Shown: positions 23,371 to 48,800 of the stretch, one piece after another
Layout of the letters: each line of letters starts with the position of its first letter
How positions within the stretch are numbered: position 1 is the first letter of the stretch
Assembly (NCBI RefSeq): GCF_028389875.1
Contig: NC_084702.1
Coordinates: forward strand, 68,793,582 to 68,857,581
Direction of reading: 5' to 3'
DNA length: 64,000 nucleotides
Origin: Rhea pennata
Lineage: Eukaryota; Chordata; Aves; Rheiformes; Rheidae
Translations under genes and position numbers: made by a program
Notes under the pieces: model-generated
The model's database searches: none
Told to the model about the DNA's origin: nothing
Seen by the model: only the letters and a program-made list of their open reading frames with translations

Positions 23371-23560
23371 TAAAGAATAGCTCCATGGGTGCAATTTCTA
23401 GCTCAGGAAGCCAGGAAATGGCTGACCGCTGGGGTGTATATGGGGGGAGGATAACTCTTTCCGTGATTAAACTCCCACTGGTGGCTGCTGGCCACATAGG
23501 GATTGAGATACTGGGCCTAGCAGACCTTTGGGTTGACCCAGTCAAATTAGTTTCTAACTT
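23370..23560 (+). mobile_element. Old LINE 3' end (CR1/L3-class)
   Basis: The segment runs through GGGGGAGGATAACTCTTTCC and GGTGGCTGCTGGCCACATAG to GATACTGGGCCTAGCAGACC and TTTGGGTTGACCCAGT. This order matches the degraded 3' end of a CR1-like LINE common in turtles, crocodilians and birds, which typically ends ...ACTGGGCTAGATGGACC..TTTGGTCTGACCCAGT. It is heavily mutated and therefore ancient. The boundary positions are approximate. Confidence 0.55.
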
Positions 23561-25329
23561 TAAACGTTATTATGATCCTGTAAGTCTGGTGGAGGGACAG
23601 CTAAAGGATGACTTGGTAGCCTAAATGCCAGCATCTGCTATCCCAGGAGAGCACAGGCAGGTCCTGCATAGCTCTAGGCAGCCAAGAGGCAGACCGAAGG
23701 TATCTAAAACAGCAGTAAGCACGTACTGTTGGGCTCCTGCTGTGTCGCTCTCATCAGATTTTGGTAGTAGGGCAGCCCTCTTAAAACAGTGGTACTTCTG
23801 AGGGAACTGAACGTTCAGGTGCTGGTGGTGACAAGCCACAGGGTTTTGGGCACGGCAGAACTAGGCGCTGGAGGGGAGGGTAAGTGCCTGTATTTTGCAC
23901 GAATCTTTCTTGGGGTCTGGTCCCATAAGACTCTGCCCTTGGCAGCCAGAGAAAGGAGGTCTTCGCTGGAGCAAGGGCAGCTCGTATGCAGTGGTGGCAG
24001 CTCAAGCACTGTCTCAGGGCTCAATGTGCGTGGAGGGCTCTGACAAGCAGCTAACCCTTCTGGGTGACAGAAGTCACTTCTGAAGTGAGCTGGTGGTTGA
24101 GGGAAGGGAAGTTAGGGCATCACTAAGCTGTGCAGATCACTGTTGTACCGCCAGCATGCTGTTCCTTGGGCTGGCGGCACTGGTTAATCATTCTGCTATT
24201 TCAAGCCCTCGTGGTAGGGAAAAATATTTGATTCACGTACCACAGGGAAGCTCAGGAGCAGGAACCAGAGCTGCCTGAGGCAGTCTGGAGAGGGGGCTCC
24301 CAGAGACCAGCACCAAAGAAAACGTCATTATATATATTATACGTATGTATTATACATCTCTGATTCTTCTCCTAGTGGACTCAGCCAAGTGCACTCAACT
24401 GACTAACAGTAAAAATCAAACAAATAAATGGGTATTCAGAGCTAGTTAGAAAATGAGGTGAAAAAAATCCAGCATTCTGATGAAATCTCTACCTTTGGCG
24501 AGCTGCTGACTACAGTAAGCTCCACCTGCAGCTTTGTGCACAGCGACAGAGCAGATGCAATCAGGTAAATTTAATCCCAGCCTGGTGCAGCTGGGAACGC
24601 CTGAAAGTGCATAAATAATTGCTCAGATTTGTAACTCAGGAGTTAGCCCAGGCAGGGCACAGGCCAGTCCTGAAGGCAGACGGAGTGCCAGTGTACAGGT
24701 GCTCGTCTGTGCTCCCCCTCTGCGGGCAGGAAAGGTGTGGAAGTCAACAGGGCATCGAGATGTTAAACTAGCCTATTCCTTTGCTTTCTGGAGTTTGTCC
24801 TTGCTCTTGCACCTACACGTACCCCTCTGAAAACGAATGCAAATTCTGCATTTAGGCAATTACTTTACTCGGGCAGGGTGCTGAATTTCACAGGCCAAGC
24901 TGCTGCTCAGTGTGAAGGATTTCTGTGGTCTTGGGGTCTGCGTTTTGCACATGCAGTGCAGGCGGGCAGGCGGCGAGGGTTGTTCCTCCTGCGCCGGCCA
25001 CCCCGGCGCGTTCAGAGCTCTTTCCACGCTCCCGGAGAGCCCCTGGAGATCAGGTCATGAAACACAAACCTAATGGGACTGGGGGGATGTTATGTTGCCT
25101 CAAAGTCAATATTTTGGGAATTTCTGAATGGTTAAACGTGCATTATTTCCTGGTTGCACGTTAATGTACAGCCGGGGAGGGCTAAAGCCCACATGAAGTT
25201 CTGCATGGTCTGCAGGTTAGTGCCAGGAGGTACCTGCTGATGAGAGATAAGCCCTCTCCCAGGAGGTTATGACCCGGGCGATTGCCTATGCTCGTTTTCT
25301 GTTCTTGTCCGGAAATGAGGTGCTTACTC

Positions 25330-26370
25330 GTCCTGGCTCTGCCGCATCCCGGCGCAGGATGGGCCCTTTCCACGTTTCCCGCAGCCCCTGGCGCGGCCCG
25401 CGGGAGCTGCCGCTCCGAGCCGGGGCGCTCAGCCCGCTCCTGCAGGAAGCCCCGAGGAGTCTACCCACGCGCCGATTCCTTCTCCGCAGGCTGCGCCACG
25501 TCGCTAACAACATTTGCAAACCTTTTGTGCGTTGTGCAAACGTTTAACCTTCTCCAATTTTCTTATTTATTTATTTCCCCCCTCCCTGCAAAGGAGCCCG
25601 CTCCCGGGGAGGCGCCAGCAGGCCTGTAAAATGGGAATCAGCCAGCAGGGCAGGGGAGCGGAGGAGGAGGTTTCCCCAGCGCTGCCGGCCACGGCGAGGG
25701 GAACGCGCTGTCGAAGCACGGCTGTGCGCGGGCTCGCCTGGCACCGTGGTGCCCTCCGGCGAGCACCCATGGGTGCCGGGTCTCCCCCCCTAATCAAACC
25801 TAAATCTCCCCTACGCCAACCTAAGCCGAACCTGCAGGCAGGAGGTCTCCTCTGCCACGCTGGGCGGAAGGGAGGAGGGACGGGGGCCAGAAGAGAGACG
25901 AGCAGAGCCAAGGGAATCGCAGCCCTTTAGGCCGTGGAGCAGGTGGGGCCCGTCACCGCGCCAGCGTCGCCTTGGAGACCGGCCGGTAAACTCCAGGCCT
26001 CGGGAAGGGGAGCGCGGCGGCGGCGAGACGGCGTAAGGGAGCAGACGGAGACGGGCGAGGAAGCTGCGGCACGGCCCGCGTCCCCCCCGCCGCCACCGCC
26101 GCCCCCGGCGCTGCCCAACCGGGCCCAGAGCTGGGGGCGCCCAGGCGGCCGGACCCCCGCGGCCCCCGCCCCGGGGGGGCGCCGAGCGGCAGCGCAGGTA
26201 CGGGGCTGCCCCCCAGCCCGAGGCACCGGGGCCGCGGCAGGGAGCCCTGTGGGGCTCGTCGGGGAGCCGCTGGGCTTCCCGCACCGGGAGGGCAGCGGGG
26301 AGGCTGCAAGCCGGGCGCTCGGTGGGGTGGAAAGCTGGCGGCGCGCGGGTGCCTGGGTCCTTGTAGGAGA
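25330..26370 (+). promoter_or_regulatory. CAPSL: CpG island, candidate CAPSL promoter and first exon
   Basis: About 1 kb of very GC-rich, CpG-dense sequence, the strongest island in the window; a weaker shoulder starts near 24,950. It contains an RFX X-box (25,966-25,979), a forkhead-like GTAAAC (25,986-25,991) and a good splice donor CGCAG|GTACGG after 26,197. The CAPSL start codon lies directly after a splice acceptor at 31,392, so a non-coding exon must exist upstream; this island, 5.2 kb away on the same strand, is the best candidate. The first exon would then be roughly 25,990-26,197. That assignment is inference; a divergent non-coding transcript is also possible. Confidence 0.5.
25966..25979 (+). 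promoter_or_regulatory. RFX X-box motif
   Basis: GTCGCCTTGGAGAC fits the X-box consensus RYYNYY-N(1-3)-RRNRAC at every fixed position with a two-base spacer. RFX factors bind X-boxes in promoters of ciliary genes, and CAPSL is expressed in motile-ciliated cells. A forkhead-type GTAAAC lies seven bases downstream. Binding itself is not shown by sequence. Confidence 0.5.
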
Positions 26371-26399
26371 CGCAGGGAGTTGCTACATTTAGCAGGTCC

Positions 26400-40686
<14,287 letters not shown>

Positions 40687-40871
40687 CTTTCATTTTGGTT
40701 TGCCCTGATCTCTTTGCAATTAGAGACTATAAAGATACAAAATACAATTAAACTCAGCATGGGTTTGATTTTTTTTCCAGTTCCTGCCTGAGATATATGA
40801 TCAGAGCTAACTGGTTTGAGGACACCAGCAAAGCTTTCCAGCGCTGGACACTTGCACGGGGCTTAATACGT

Positions 40872-40885
40872 TCAACAGATGGCGC
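40872..40885 (+). promoter_or_regulatory. CTCF-like core site at the CAPSL 3' end
   Basis: TCAACAGATGGCGC matches the CTCF core CCASYAGRKGGCRS at 12 of 14 positions, including the central AGATGGCGC. It lies between CAPSL exon B and the convergent IL7R gene. Motif match only. Confidence 0.35.
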
Positions 40886-41089
40886 TTAAAAGCCGAGAAA
40901 CAGCCGCCCGAGGGAGATTCGGAGCTGCTGTGAGCAAAGGGCTGTGACTAGCAGCTGCGCTTCCAGCATCATTAGCTGTTTCCTTGTGTACCTGTACATT
41001 AGATTTGTTTTGCCAATGTCTTGATTTATACAGAAGTGCTTATCTGGGGTGCTTCGCGATCACTGTAATAAGGAACTATTTGACCCTAA

Positions 41090-41095
41090 AATAAA
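41090..41095 (+). terminator. CAPSL: Candidate poly(A) signal for CAPSL isoform B
   Basis: AATAAA about 400 bases after the exon B stop, in AT-rich sequence. Confidence 0.45.
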
Positions 41096-41299
41096 TAATT
41101 CTTAATGGTTCAGCTCTCTGTTATGTTGCATTCCAGCTGGTTTTAAAAGAAAGCTTCAGAAACCCACAACCAAAATGATAATTATTGCAGGCCAAAAGCA
41201 CATTAACTAAAAACCTACCCCTTTTCACCCCAGTACTGCAGGGCTGCAATATTACTGCATAAATGCGGGCCTTCAAGTCAATAAAAGCCAAGAAGCCTG

Positions 41300-43100
41300 C
41301 AAGGAGTTAAACTTCTGCCCCGTGGCAATACCCCGCCAGCGCTGGCGCATCCCTCCGTGCCAGAAAGGATGGTTTTAAGGCCGGCGTCTGCCTACCTAAC
41401 GCGGCCCGGCTGGCGAGAGGAGCAGTCCTGCCCGCGGCCACCCTACAGACATGGGCAAAGACGTGTTTCGTCAATGCCTCTACGTGGACACGTGTGCGAG
41501 GAGAAGACGTGGTGAACGAGGTGGTAAACCCAGCCGGGAGCGAGCGCCGCCGCGGGGGGGGGGGGTAATTAACGCTTCTCAGCATCGTTAGGGCTGGGCT
41601 GTGAGCCAGTAGCTTCAAAAGGAAGCTGAAAGCTATTCATTAAGTAGTTTTGTACCTATATAAGCCCATCCAATATGTTTTGTATACTACGAGGTCACCT
41701 GTGAAGTTCAGGATTGCTGAAACTGGGACCGCTGAAACGTCATTGCGGCAGCACCTGAGAAGCAGTCGGTGGCCACTTATGCGGAAGACGTAGCTCCCGC
41801 CGCTCCGGGCAGACTGCCAGAGCGTAAGGAAATCTGCTGGTCGCTGCACGCTTCAGAAAAAGCTAATCCTCAGACAGAGTGACTGCGGTTGGAAGTTAGC
41901 ACTCGTAAAAACGCAGCCTGGCAGGACTTGACTGAAACCGCTGTAACGACCGGCCTGTCGGCATTGACTGGTAGCAGCTGGATGTGGTTCAGTTAACTGG
42001 TTTCATGACAGTTTCTGAGAGCTAGGGGCCTTTTAAATCCTTATTGCTGACCTTCAGCCCTCCTTATCTGGACCACGCTGCTCACTGATCTCCTGAAAAT
42101 ACACTCTTCTAGACAGACTTTATAATATGCTCCGGGCAGTCTTGCAAGAAAGCAGCCCCTGTATCTGGCATGCGTTAGCTCGTACCGGTCCTTAAGAAAA
42201 GCAACAGTGGCAGGAATGAACACACTGCACAAGAGGCTTCGTAGCTTTCTACTAGTTGCATATTCATCAGCATTCAGTAACCTATTAATGAAGGACTGTT
42301 TCTGAGGCCGTAACAAATTTGCCTTAACGCACGCAGATTTATGCTGTTGCGAGCCAGGAGCTTGGCTGGCTCTCCTGGCGTGGATTCACTGCTGCACGCG
42401 GAGGCCTGCTCAGCGCTTCCAGCTGACCTGAGCACGGATAAGCCATTGAGAGGAAACAGGCTGCAATTGCAAACCACTACGTTCACTTAACCAGTTTCCA
42501 GGTGTTGGTCACCTGGGTGATGGGGAGCTAGGAGAAGCAGTGCAAACCATAGTAAATGAGGCTACGGAGAGGCTTCCGCGGTGAAAAGCGATGTCGAGGA
42601 TACCGTTGTCTCTGGCATTGGCGTGTGGCCCAACGCTACGACTGCCAGGCCTGCCGGCCCCACACCAGCACCCCACGCCAGCCACGGTGCCGCAGACACA
42701 AGCAGGGATGGGTTCTATACTGGCCGACCACCGGTGGGACAGAAGTGGGAAGAAGTGGAAATCTAGCTGCGCTTGTCTCAGGGTGGTGGTTATGAAGGGA
42801 GGGGGAGAAAAATAAGCCAAGATCTGACGCAGCTTGAGGGCTTGTGAAGTCCCCGTCCCACCAGGGGTACAGTGGTTTGACAGCAGGGTCGCTGCCCTGC
42901 CACCCCCCAAAGGTGGCCGAACCCCTGTCCGTGGTACTGTCCCCAGCAGGGACACCGTGGCCTCGTGACAGCTAGCTGGAGCCCACCGCGTCGCCCTGAC
43001 TTCAGTGGCAGCGGAGTGGGACCATCCTGACAGATGAGCGCGAGAAAGCTGAATCAGAGCACCATGAATATGTGGTGCAAAGAGCCTTTTAATAGGGTAA
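41300..43100. other. CpG-enriched gap between convergent CAPSL and IL7R
   Basis: CpG is clearly enriched at 41,320-41,570 (for example GCGAGCGCCGCCGCGG) and again at 41,720-41,850 and 42,550-42,980, with a TATATAAG at 41,656. Frames up to 206 codons on the minus strand (42,509-43,129) have no recognised similarity. It could hold an unannotated transcript or a regulatory element. No transposon was recognised. Confidence 0.4.
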
Positions 43101-45384
43101 AACATTATAAAACCAAAGATACATTTCATCTAATTAAATAAGACATAAGAAGTAATAGAATGAATGTTTAAACATTAGCAGCTATGCAAAAATATGACTA
43201 CCACATAGGAAAAATATGACTATTTCAGAGTAATTAAAGTAAATAAACATCAGGTTTATAATATTCTTCCTGCGTTAAAGAGCTACACGACTTTCCAGAC
43301 AAACAGAAGGACCATGACTTACAGGTACCTTACTGTTTAAATAGTGCGAATAGATGTTTGTGAAGTCCCATTTAACCTTTTAAAATGTATGTATGAATTC
43401 AAAATAAGCATAGCACACACTGTACAGGATTTTTCTGATGTACTTTCACTTCTTCCTCTGTTTTCTTCTTATCTGTCACTGAGTTACCAGAACAGGATAT
43501 CTTTCCAACACAATCTGTCTGCATCTACAATTGCACTGTGCAAGTCTTCATAATACAAGCATTACTAGCAGCTATATTAAAAAATTGAAATACAAGCATT
43601 ACAAAGCAAATTAATGTCCAAAGCTTTCCTCTTTTCCTGTTGCATTATTCAACGCACCATTCTGCGAGAAACAACGATAAAAACACTTCCGTAAAATGTC
43701 ACTGGAATACATGAGCCAAATCGTTGGGTCCTTCAAGGAGACCATGAAGTTGGCCCTAGCTGAAAGTTTCCATAATATCAGGTGGACCTGGAGAAGGTAG
43801 GTTGGGAGTACTGATTTTCTGAAGCAATCCATGTTATATATAACGACTTCTTAGTGGTTTTTACCAGTCAGAACAAGTTAGAGCAGCTCTGAGGAGAAGT
43901 CTTTTTTTAACCTGCATGACTGTGGGAATGTGTATGTTTTGATAAAGGAGAACTTGAAGCAGCTAGAGGGACCGAAACGTCACAGGGAGGTGAACCCCAA
44001 TCCCAGAGCACAACACAGTGGCTTGGGTTTCCTGTGGCCACACTCCTTTCAGCTGTCATGCAACCCTGTGGCTATAGCAGCTTTATCTCCAAGCACATAC
44101 TTCGCAACGTGTAGCATCCCAGAAGGCCTGCGAAGTGAGGCAGCCTTCTGTGTGGCAGCAGGTGGTGAAGCCCCGAGGAGCTGGATACAGAGTTCAGAAA
44201 AGGGAGACTGGGAAGGGACAGGTGCCTTCCTCAGTAATAACATTAAAATATTTAATATTTTTTACATTATCTTTATGAAGTACTTGTCTTTCTTCTTTTT
44301 TTTCCTTTCTTTCTTTTTTTTTTTTCCAATCACTGTCAGGATCCATGAAGCTCCATCGCTCTTACTAGGTTAGATGTTGCATGAGAAAAATATCTGGCCA
44401 AGTTCGATGTATTCTCATGCAGCCAGAGCCATTGGGAATAATGCTAGCGAACAAACACGCTAGCTCAGTCTTTCTGTCCTGTAAAGTACTTACTTGCTGC
44501 ACTAATGCTTGTACAAGGGCTATCGAGAAAGACAGTCAAGTGTTTTACAGGTCCAATCCAGTTTACAGGAAGAGCTGGGACTTCACTTTTCATTAATTTT
44601 GTTGCATTTTCTTAATTAAAAAATGGTAGCAATGAAATACTGAATATCTTCAATATACAGCACAAGTACCTAAAGAGCCTAAAAATCACCTCCTCCGCAG
44701 ATCTTCACCAACAGCAAAAAGTGGCTACATGTGGGATTTTACTTTGTTGTCATCCCTCTGAAAAAAATAGTCAGAGAAAAATGTCTGCATAAAGTGACTT
44801 CATGTGCCCTTTTTTCTGGGGACTCTGCAAGATCCCTTCACAGCGATCAAGCTCCTGAATCCCCAGAGAACTAATGCTTGATAGTAACTCTCATTTACTG
44901 GAGTTTTACAAGCTCTTGGAGTTCCTCCAACTGCAGGCGAGCTACTTTTGACCTACCTCAGCTTAAAAGATTCTATTTGATCTGAATTTGTTGCCATGCT
45001 TCTTGCTTAGGGATTAATAAGAGCTTAACTCTGCAACCAAGGGGCCAACAGAAGAGTTCACCAATGCGTGTGAGACGCACTTGATTCTCAGCTAGAGGTG
45101 CAATGGCGTTGTCCTGGATTAATCAGATCTGAAAATTAAAGTCAGGCTGAGTTAAATTTCATTTCTGTTGCAGTGGAGATTGTTACCAGCATACTGAGAC
45201 TGAAGGTTAGGCCACAGACTGCTGAAATGCAGATGAATCCTCTTCTTTGTAAGAATAGCATTGCACAACGAGAAAGGTGCACCACAGAGATGTGCTACTC
45301 ACTGACACAGGAGGCAGGAGAGCAAAGAGAAAAGTGTCCTGCTTGTGTTACAGAGAAACAATATTCTGTTGTTTTTTTTAAGGA
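43100..45384 (-). other. IL7R: Probable IL7R 3' UTR and intergenic DNA
   Basis: AT-rich, non-coding sequence downstream of the IL7R stop. Minus-strand ATTAAA signals lie at 44,251-44,256 and 43,088-43,093; no close AATAAA was found. The true 3' end is uncertain. Confidence 0.35.
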
Positions 45385-45888
45385 TTACTGATTTTTGTAA
45401 AAGCTGGACATTGTGATATATGCATCTTCATTATCTGGTGACCTAATTTCACTGTTAGGCTGCATATGGGGTGTCATGTCAGCATTCAGGGGCTCTGGTC
45501 TGGGTTGGCCTGAGGGGTACAAGAGAGAAGTGAAATGAAGGCCAGGACTGTCATTACACAGGGCTGTCCCATTGCTGCTGCAGACTTCATACGTACTGGA
45601 GCTGCAAAATTCTTCAGTGATCGGAAACTGGCTTTTACCCAAGAGTCCATTCAAAGCCTCAGCTGGCCAGATTCCCCCATAAGTGACAGGCAGGTTTACG
45701 TTGTTTTTGTTTATCATAGTAGGGCTATTCTTCAGGTTTGATCCACTGCTAAATTCTTCCGGAATATTTGCCTGTGGAGAAGCTGGTGGCTGCAGAAAAC
45801 TCTCAATTTCAGCTTTTGCTTGAATGCCGTCCACTTTATGGATATGAACATAACCGAAACTCTCTGGGATAAAGATTATATCACAATT
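45385..45888 (-). CDS. IL7R: IL7R exon 8 (cytoplasmic tail)
   Basis: Acceptor TTTGCCATGCAG, phase 0, 167 codons plus TAA. Early sequence [20 protein letters not shown] corresponds to human PESFLDCQIHRVDDIQAR. It ends [13 protein letters not shown]. Other tail tyrosines are in VTYGGIW, STYEVC and LLYPSG. Confidence 0.96.
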   Translation of the reverse strand, partial: NCDIIFIPESFGYVHIHKVDGIQAKAEIESFLQPPASPQANIPEEFSSGSNLKNSPTMINKNNVNLPVTYGGIWPAEALNGLLGKSQFPITEEFCSSSTYEVCSSNGTALCNDSPGLHFTSLLYPSGQPRPEPLNADMTPHMQPNSEIRSPDNEDAYITMSSFYKNQ

Positions 45889-48800
45889 CTGCATGGCAAA
45901 GGGAACACTGTGGTCAGTAAACAGTGGGCACTGACTTAACAGAAAAGATACTTCGATAATAGCCAGCTGGAAAGCAGCTCTGCAGAGAAGGACCTGGGAG
46001 TCCCAGCAGACAGCAAGTTAACCATGAGCCAGCAATGTGCTCTTGTGGCCAAGAAGGACAATGGTATCCTGGGATGCAGTGGGAAAAGCATTACCAGCAG
46101 GTCAAGGAAGATGATCCTGCCTCTCTACTCAGCCCTGGGGAGGCCTCGTCTGGAGTACTGCGTCCAGTTCTGGGCTCCCCAGTACAAGAGGGACATAGAG
46201 CTACTGGAAAGAGTCCAGTACAGGGCTACAAGGATGATCAGAGGGCTGGAGCACCTGCCCTATGAGGAACGGCTGCGAGAGCTGGGCCTCTTCAGCCTGG
46301 GGAAAAGAAGACTGAGGGGGGATTTTATCAATGTCTACAAATATCTTAAGGGAGAGTGTCAAGAGGATGGGGCTGGACTCTTCTCAGTAGTGCCCTGCGA
46401 CAGGACAAGAGGCAACAAGCACAAACTAAAACACAGGATGTTTCACTGAATATGAAGAAAAACTTCTCTGAGGATGACAGAGCACTGGAACAGGTTGCGC
46501 AGGGTGTCCTTCTCTGGAGAGAAGGACCTGTCTGGATGTGATCCTGTCTAACATGCTCTAGGTGACCCTGCTTGAGTAGAGGGGTTGGACTAGATGATCT
46601 CCAGAGGTCCTTCCAACCTCAACCGTTCTGTGATTCTGTGATTCTATGATAATCCATCTGATTTTAGAAGGGTATTTACTGAACTACCCTTGAACAGACT
46701 GATCAATGGGTTACCAGAGAATTAGCTATGACCTGGTTCAAAATCTTTTCCCATATTAATCTGAATCTCTCTAGCGGTGTCTTCCAGGCAGTGGTACTGG
46801 AGAGAGTTTTATGGTCTGTGCAGTGTGATAGTACTGTTTTACAGACTCTTCTGAGCCAGATTCACACCTGCTGTTTCATAGGAATGAATGTGCCGACCCA
46901 CATGGTTCCTTTCAGTTTTATGTTCCTAATTTAGCAGTGTGGAAAGGAAATGTTTATCATGACTTCCTGAAGCATATTAAAGATCGCTGCACTAGAGAGT
47001 ACAAGAGATGAAAGAATCTTTTTAGACCTCTGAAAATTAATAACTTGCTAGTAATGCACTAAGTGGAGACTGCTGTTCATTTGGCAGAACAGCACTGCTG
47101 AATTTCTTAGTGAAAAAATACTCTAGGTGTAGTTGTAAGCCAACTGGTTAAAAAACTGGTACAAATCTTATAGTCTGTAACATTTGTACAACAGGTCTTT
47201 GTCTGGCAAAAAATAGCTCAGGTATTTTATGGGACATGAGCAGTTCTGCTGGTCTACAAGGGTATATGAGCACCACCAGGCACATTTGCAGAGGGCCCCC
47301 CCAATCCAGCCCCATGATCGTAGCTACACAAGTCACAGGTCAGTTGGAAGGAGCCTTTGGATTCCATCTGGTCAACCTTCTGCCAGCAGCAGAGACCTAG
47401 GTTAGGTTATCCAGGACCCTGTCAAGCCAAGTCTTGAATATTTCCAGAGAGGTAGTTCCTACCTCTTTTCTCAGCAACCTGCACAAAATTTAATTGTTCT
47501 CTCAGTGAAGATTTTTTTTCTTATACCCAGATGAAATTTCCCCTGAAGCTACTTGCGTCTGTTTCCTCTTGTCCTGTCACCATGCACCCCTGTGAAGAGA
47601 GCACCTTCATCTTCTTATAGCTATCTTTTAGTTATTGGAAGGCTGTGATTAGCTCCTCTCTGATTTTTCTCTTTTCCAGATTGAACAAACCCAACCCCTT
47701 TAACTTTTCATCATATATCAAGTTCTTCAACAACTACATTTCTTTCTTTCTTTTTTTTTTTTTTTTTTGTGCAACTCAGCAGGTGGTTTAACTGTCTGTT
47801 ATATTCATACCTTTCAACAATATCTGCCTGCGCAAATACTGCCTCTCTTGAAAGAAACTTGGAAGCCATTTCTGAAAGATGGCCTAGTCTCTGCAGCAAA
47901 TGCACACACTGTCACGGATGCTAGTCACGCTTCCCATAGCCTAGACTCATGCAATGAGAGCAATAGAAGTACTTACATTTTTTGGCTTCTTGCACAGTTG
48001 CTCTACAGTTTTTTTACGATCAGGAAGGTTTGGCCACACAGCAGGCTTGATCCTGAAACAGTAATAGTAGACAAAAAGGAGCTCAAAAGCAGCCAGAGAG
48101 AGACTTGTTGCGATATAGGGGGTTCATACTGCGTTATTTGTACTAATTCTTGCAAAGTCTTAGAGATGGCTTGCATGCCTCAGAACAAAACAAAAACAGG
48201 AGAAGAAGAAGAGATGTAAAGGTCACCTAGTAGTCATTGCTCTTCTGAATGCACAGATTGCCACAGTTAAAGATACTTCCCTACTACCGGAAAAGCAGTA
48301 AATTGTGCTGGCAAAGGTCTCATTTTAATATGACTACTTTAACTGGGGTTTGTATGGTGAAAACAACTTCTGCAAGTGGAGCAATCTGCTGTGGTTAGTG
48401 CAAATTTGCATGTATAACAGCCTCTATGTGTATATATTGAACAAAGTATTGCATATGGTTCCACTCCCTGGCCAACTACCTGTGCTTCAGACATCTATGT
48501 TGTGGCCTTGTCCTATAGGTGTCATCTTATTGCCTTAATTAGCAAAGTTCTCTTGCTCTGTGACTCAAACCTTTCAGCCTTGCTGCATCTAGAAAATATT
48601 GCCCACTTGACACTCAGTGTTGCATTGATTGATATAGAAAACATAGATATAGATGTATATGAATCTATATTTATATGTGTCTGTGCATATACCTATACAT
48701 ACATAAAAACCTTCTTATTTTTAAAAAGGAGACCTTCGAGCTCAAAGGCTCTCACTATCTAAAGAGTGATTTTTCAGAGATTTTTATATATGTAGAACTT

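Noticed and set aside
25811-26392. Several overlapping frames of 99-157 codons on both strands
   Set aside because: They lie in the CpG island, where stop codons are rare. The products are Pro/Arg/Gly/Ala-rich on every frame, typical of GC-rich non-coding DNA.
46024-46449. 141-codon plus-strand frame as a host gene
   Set aside because: It is the C-terminal part of the CR1 LINE reverse-transcriptase protein, 5'-truncated and broken.
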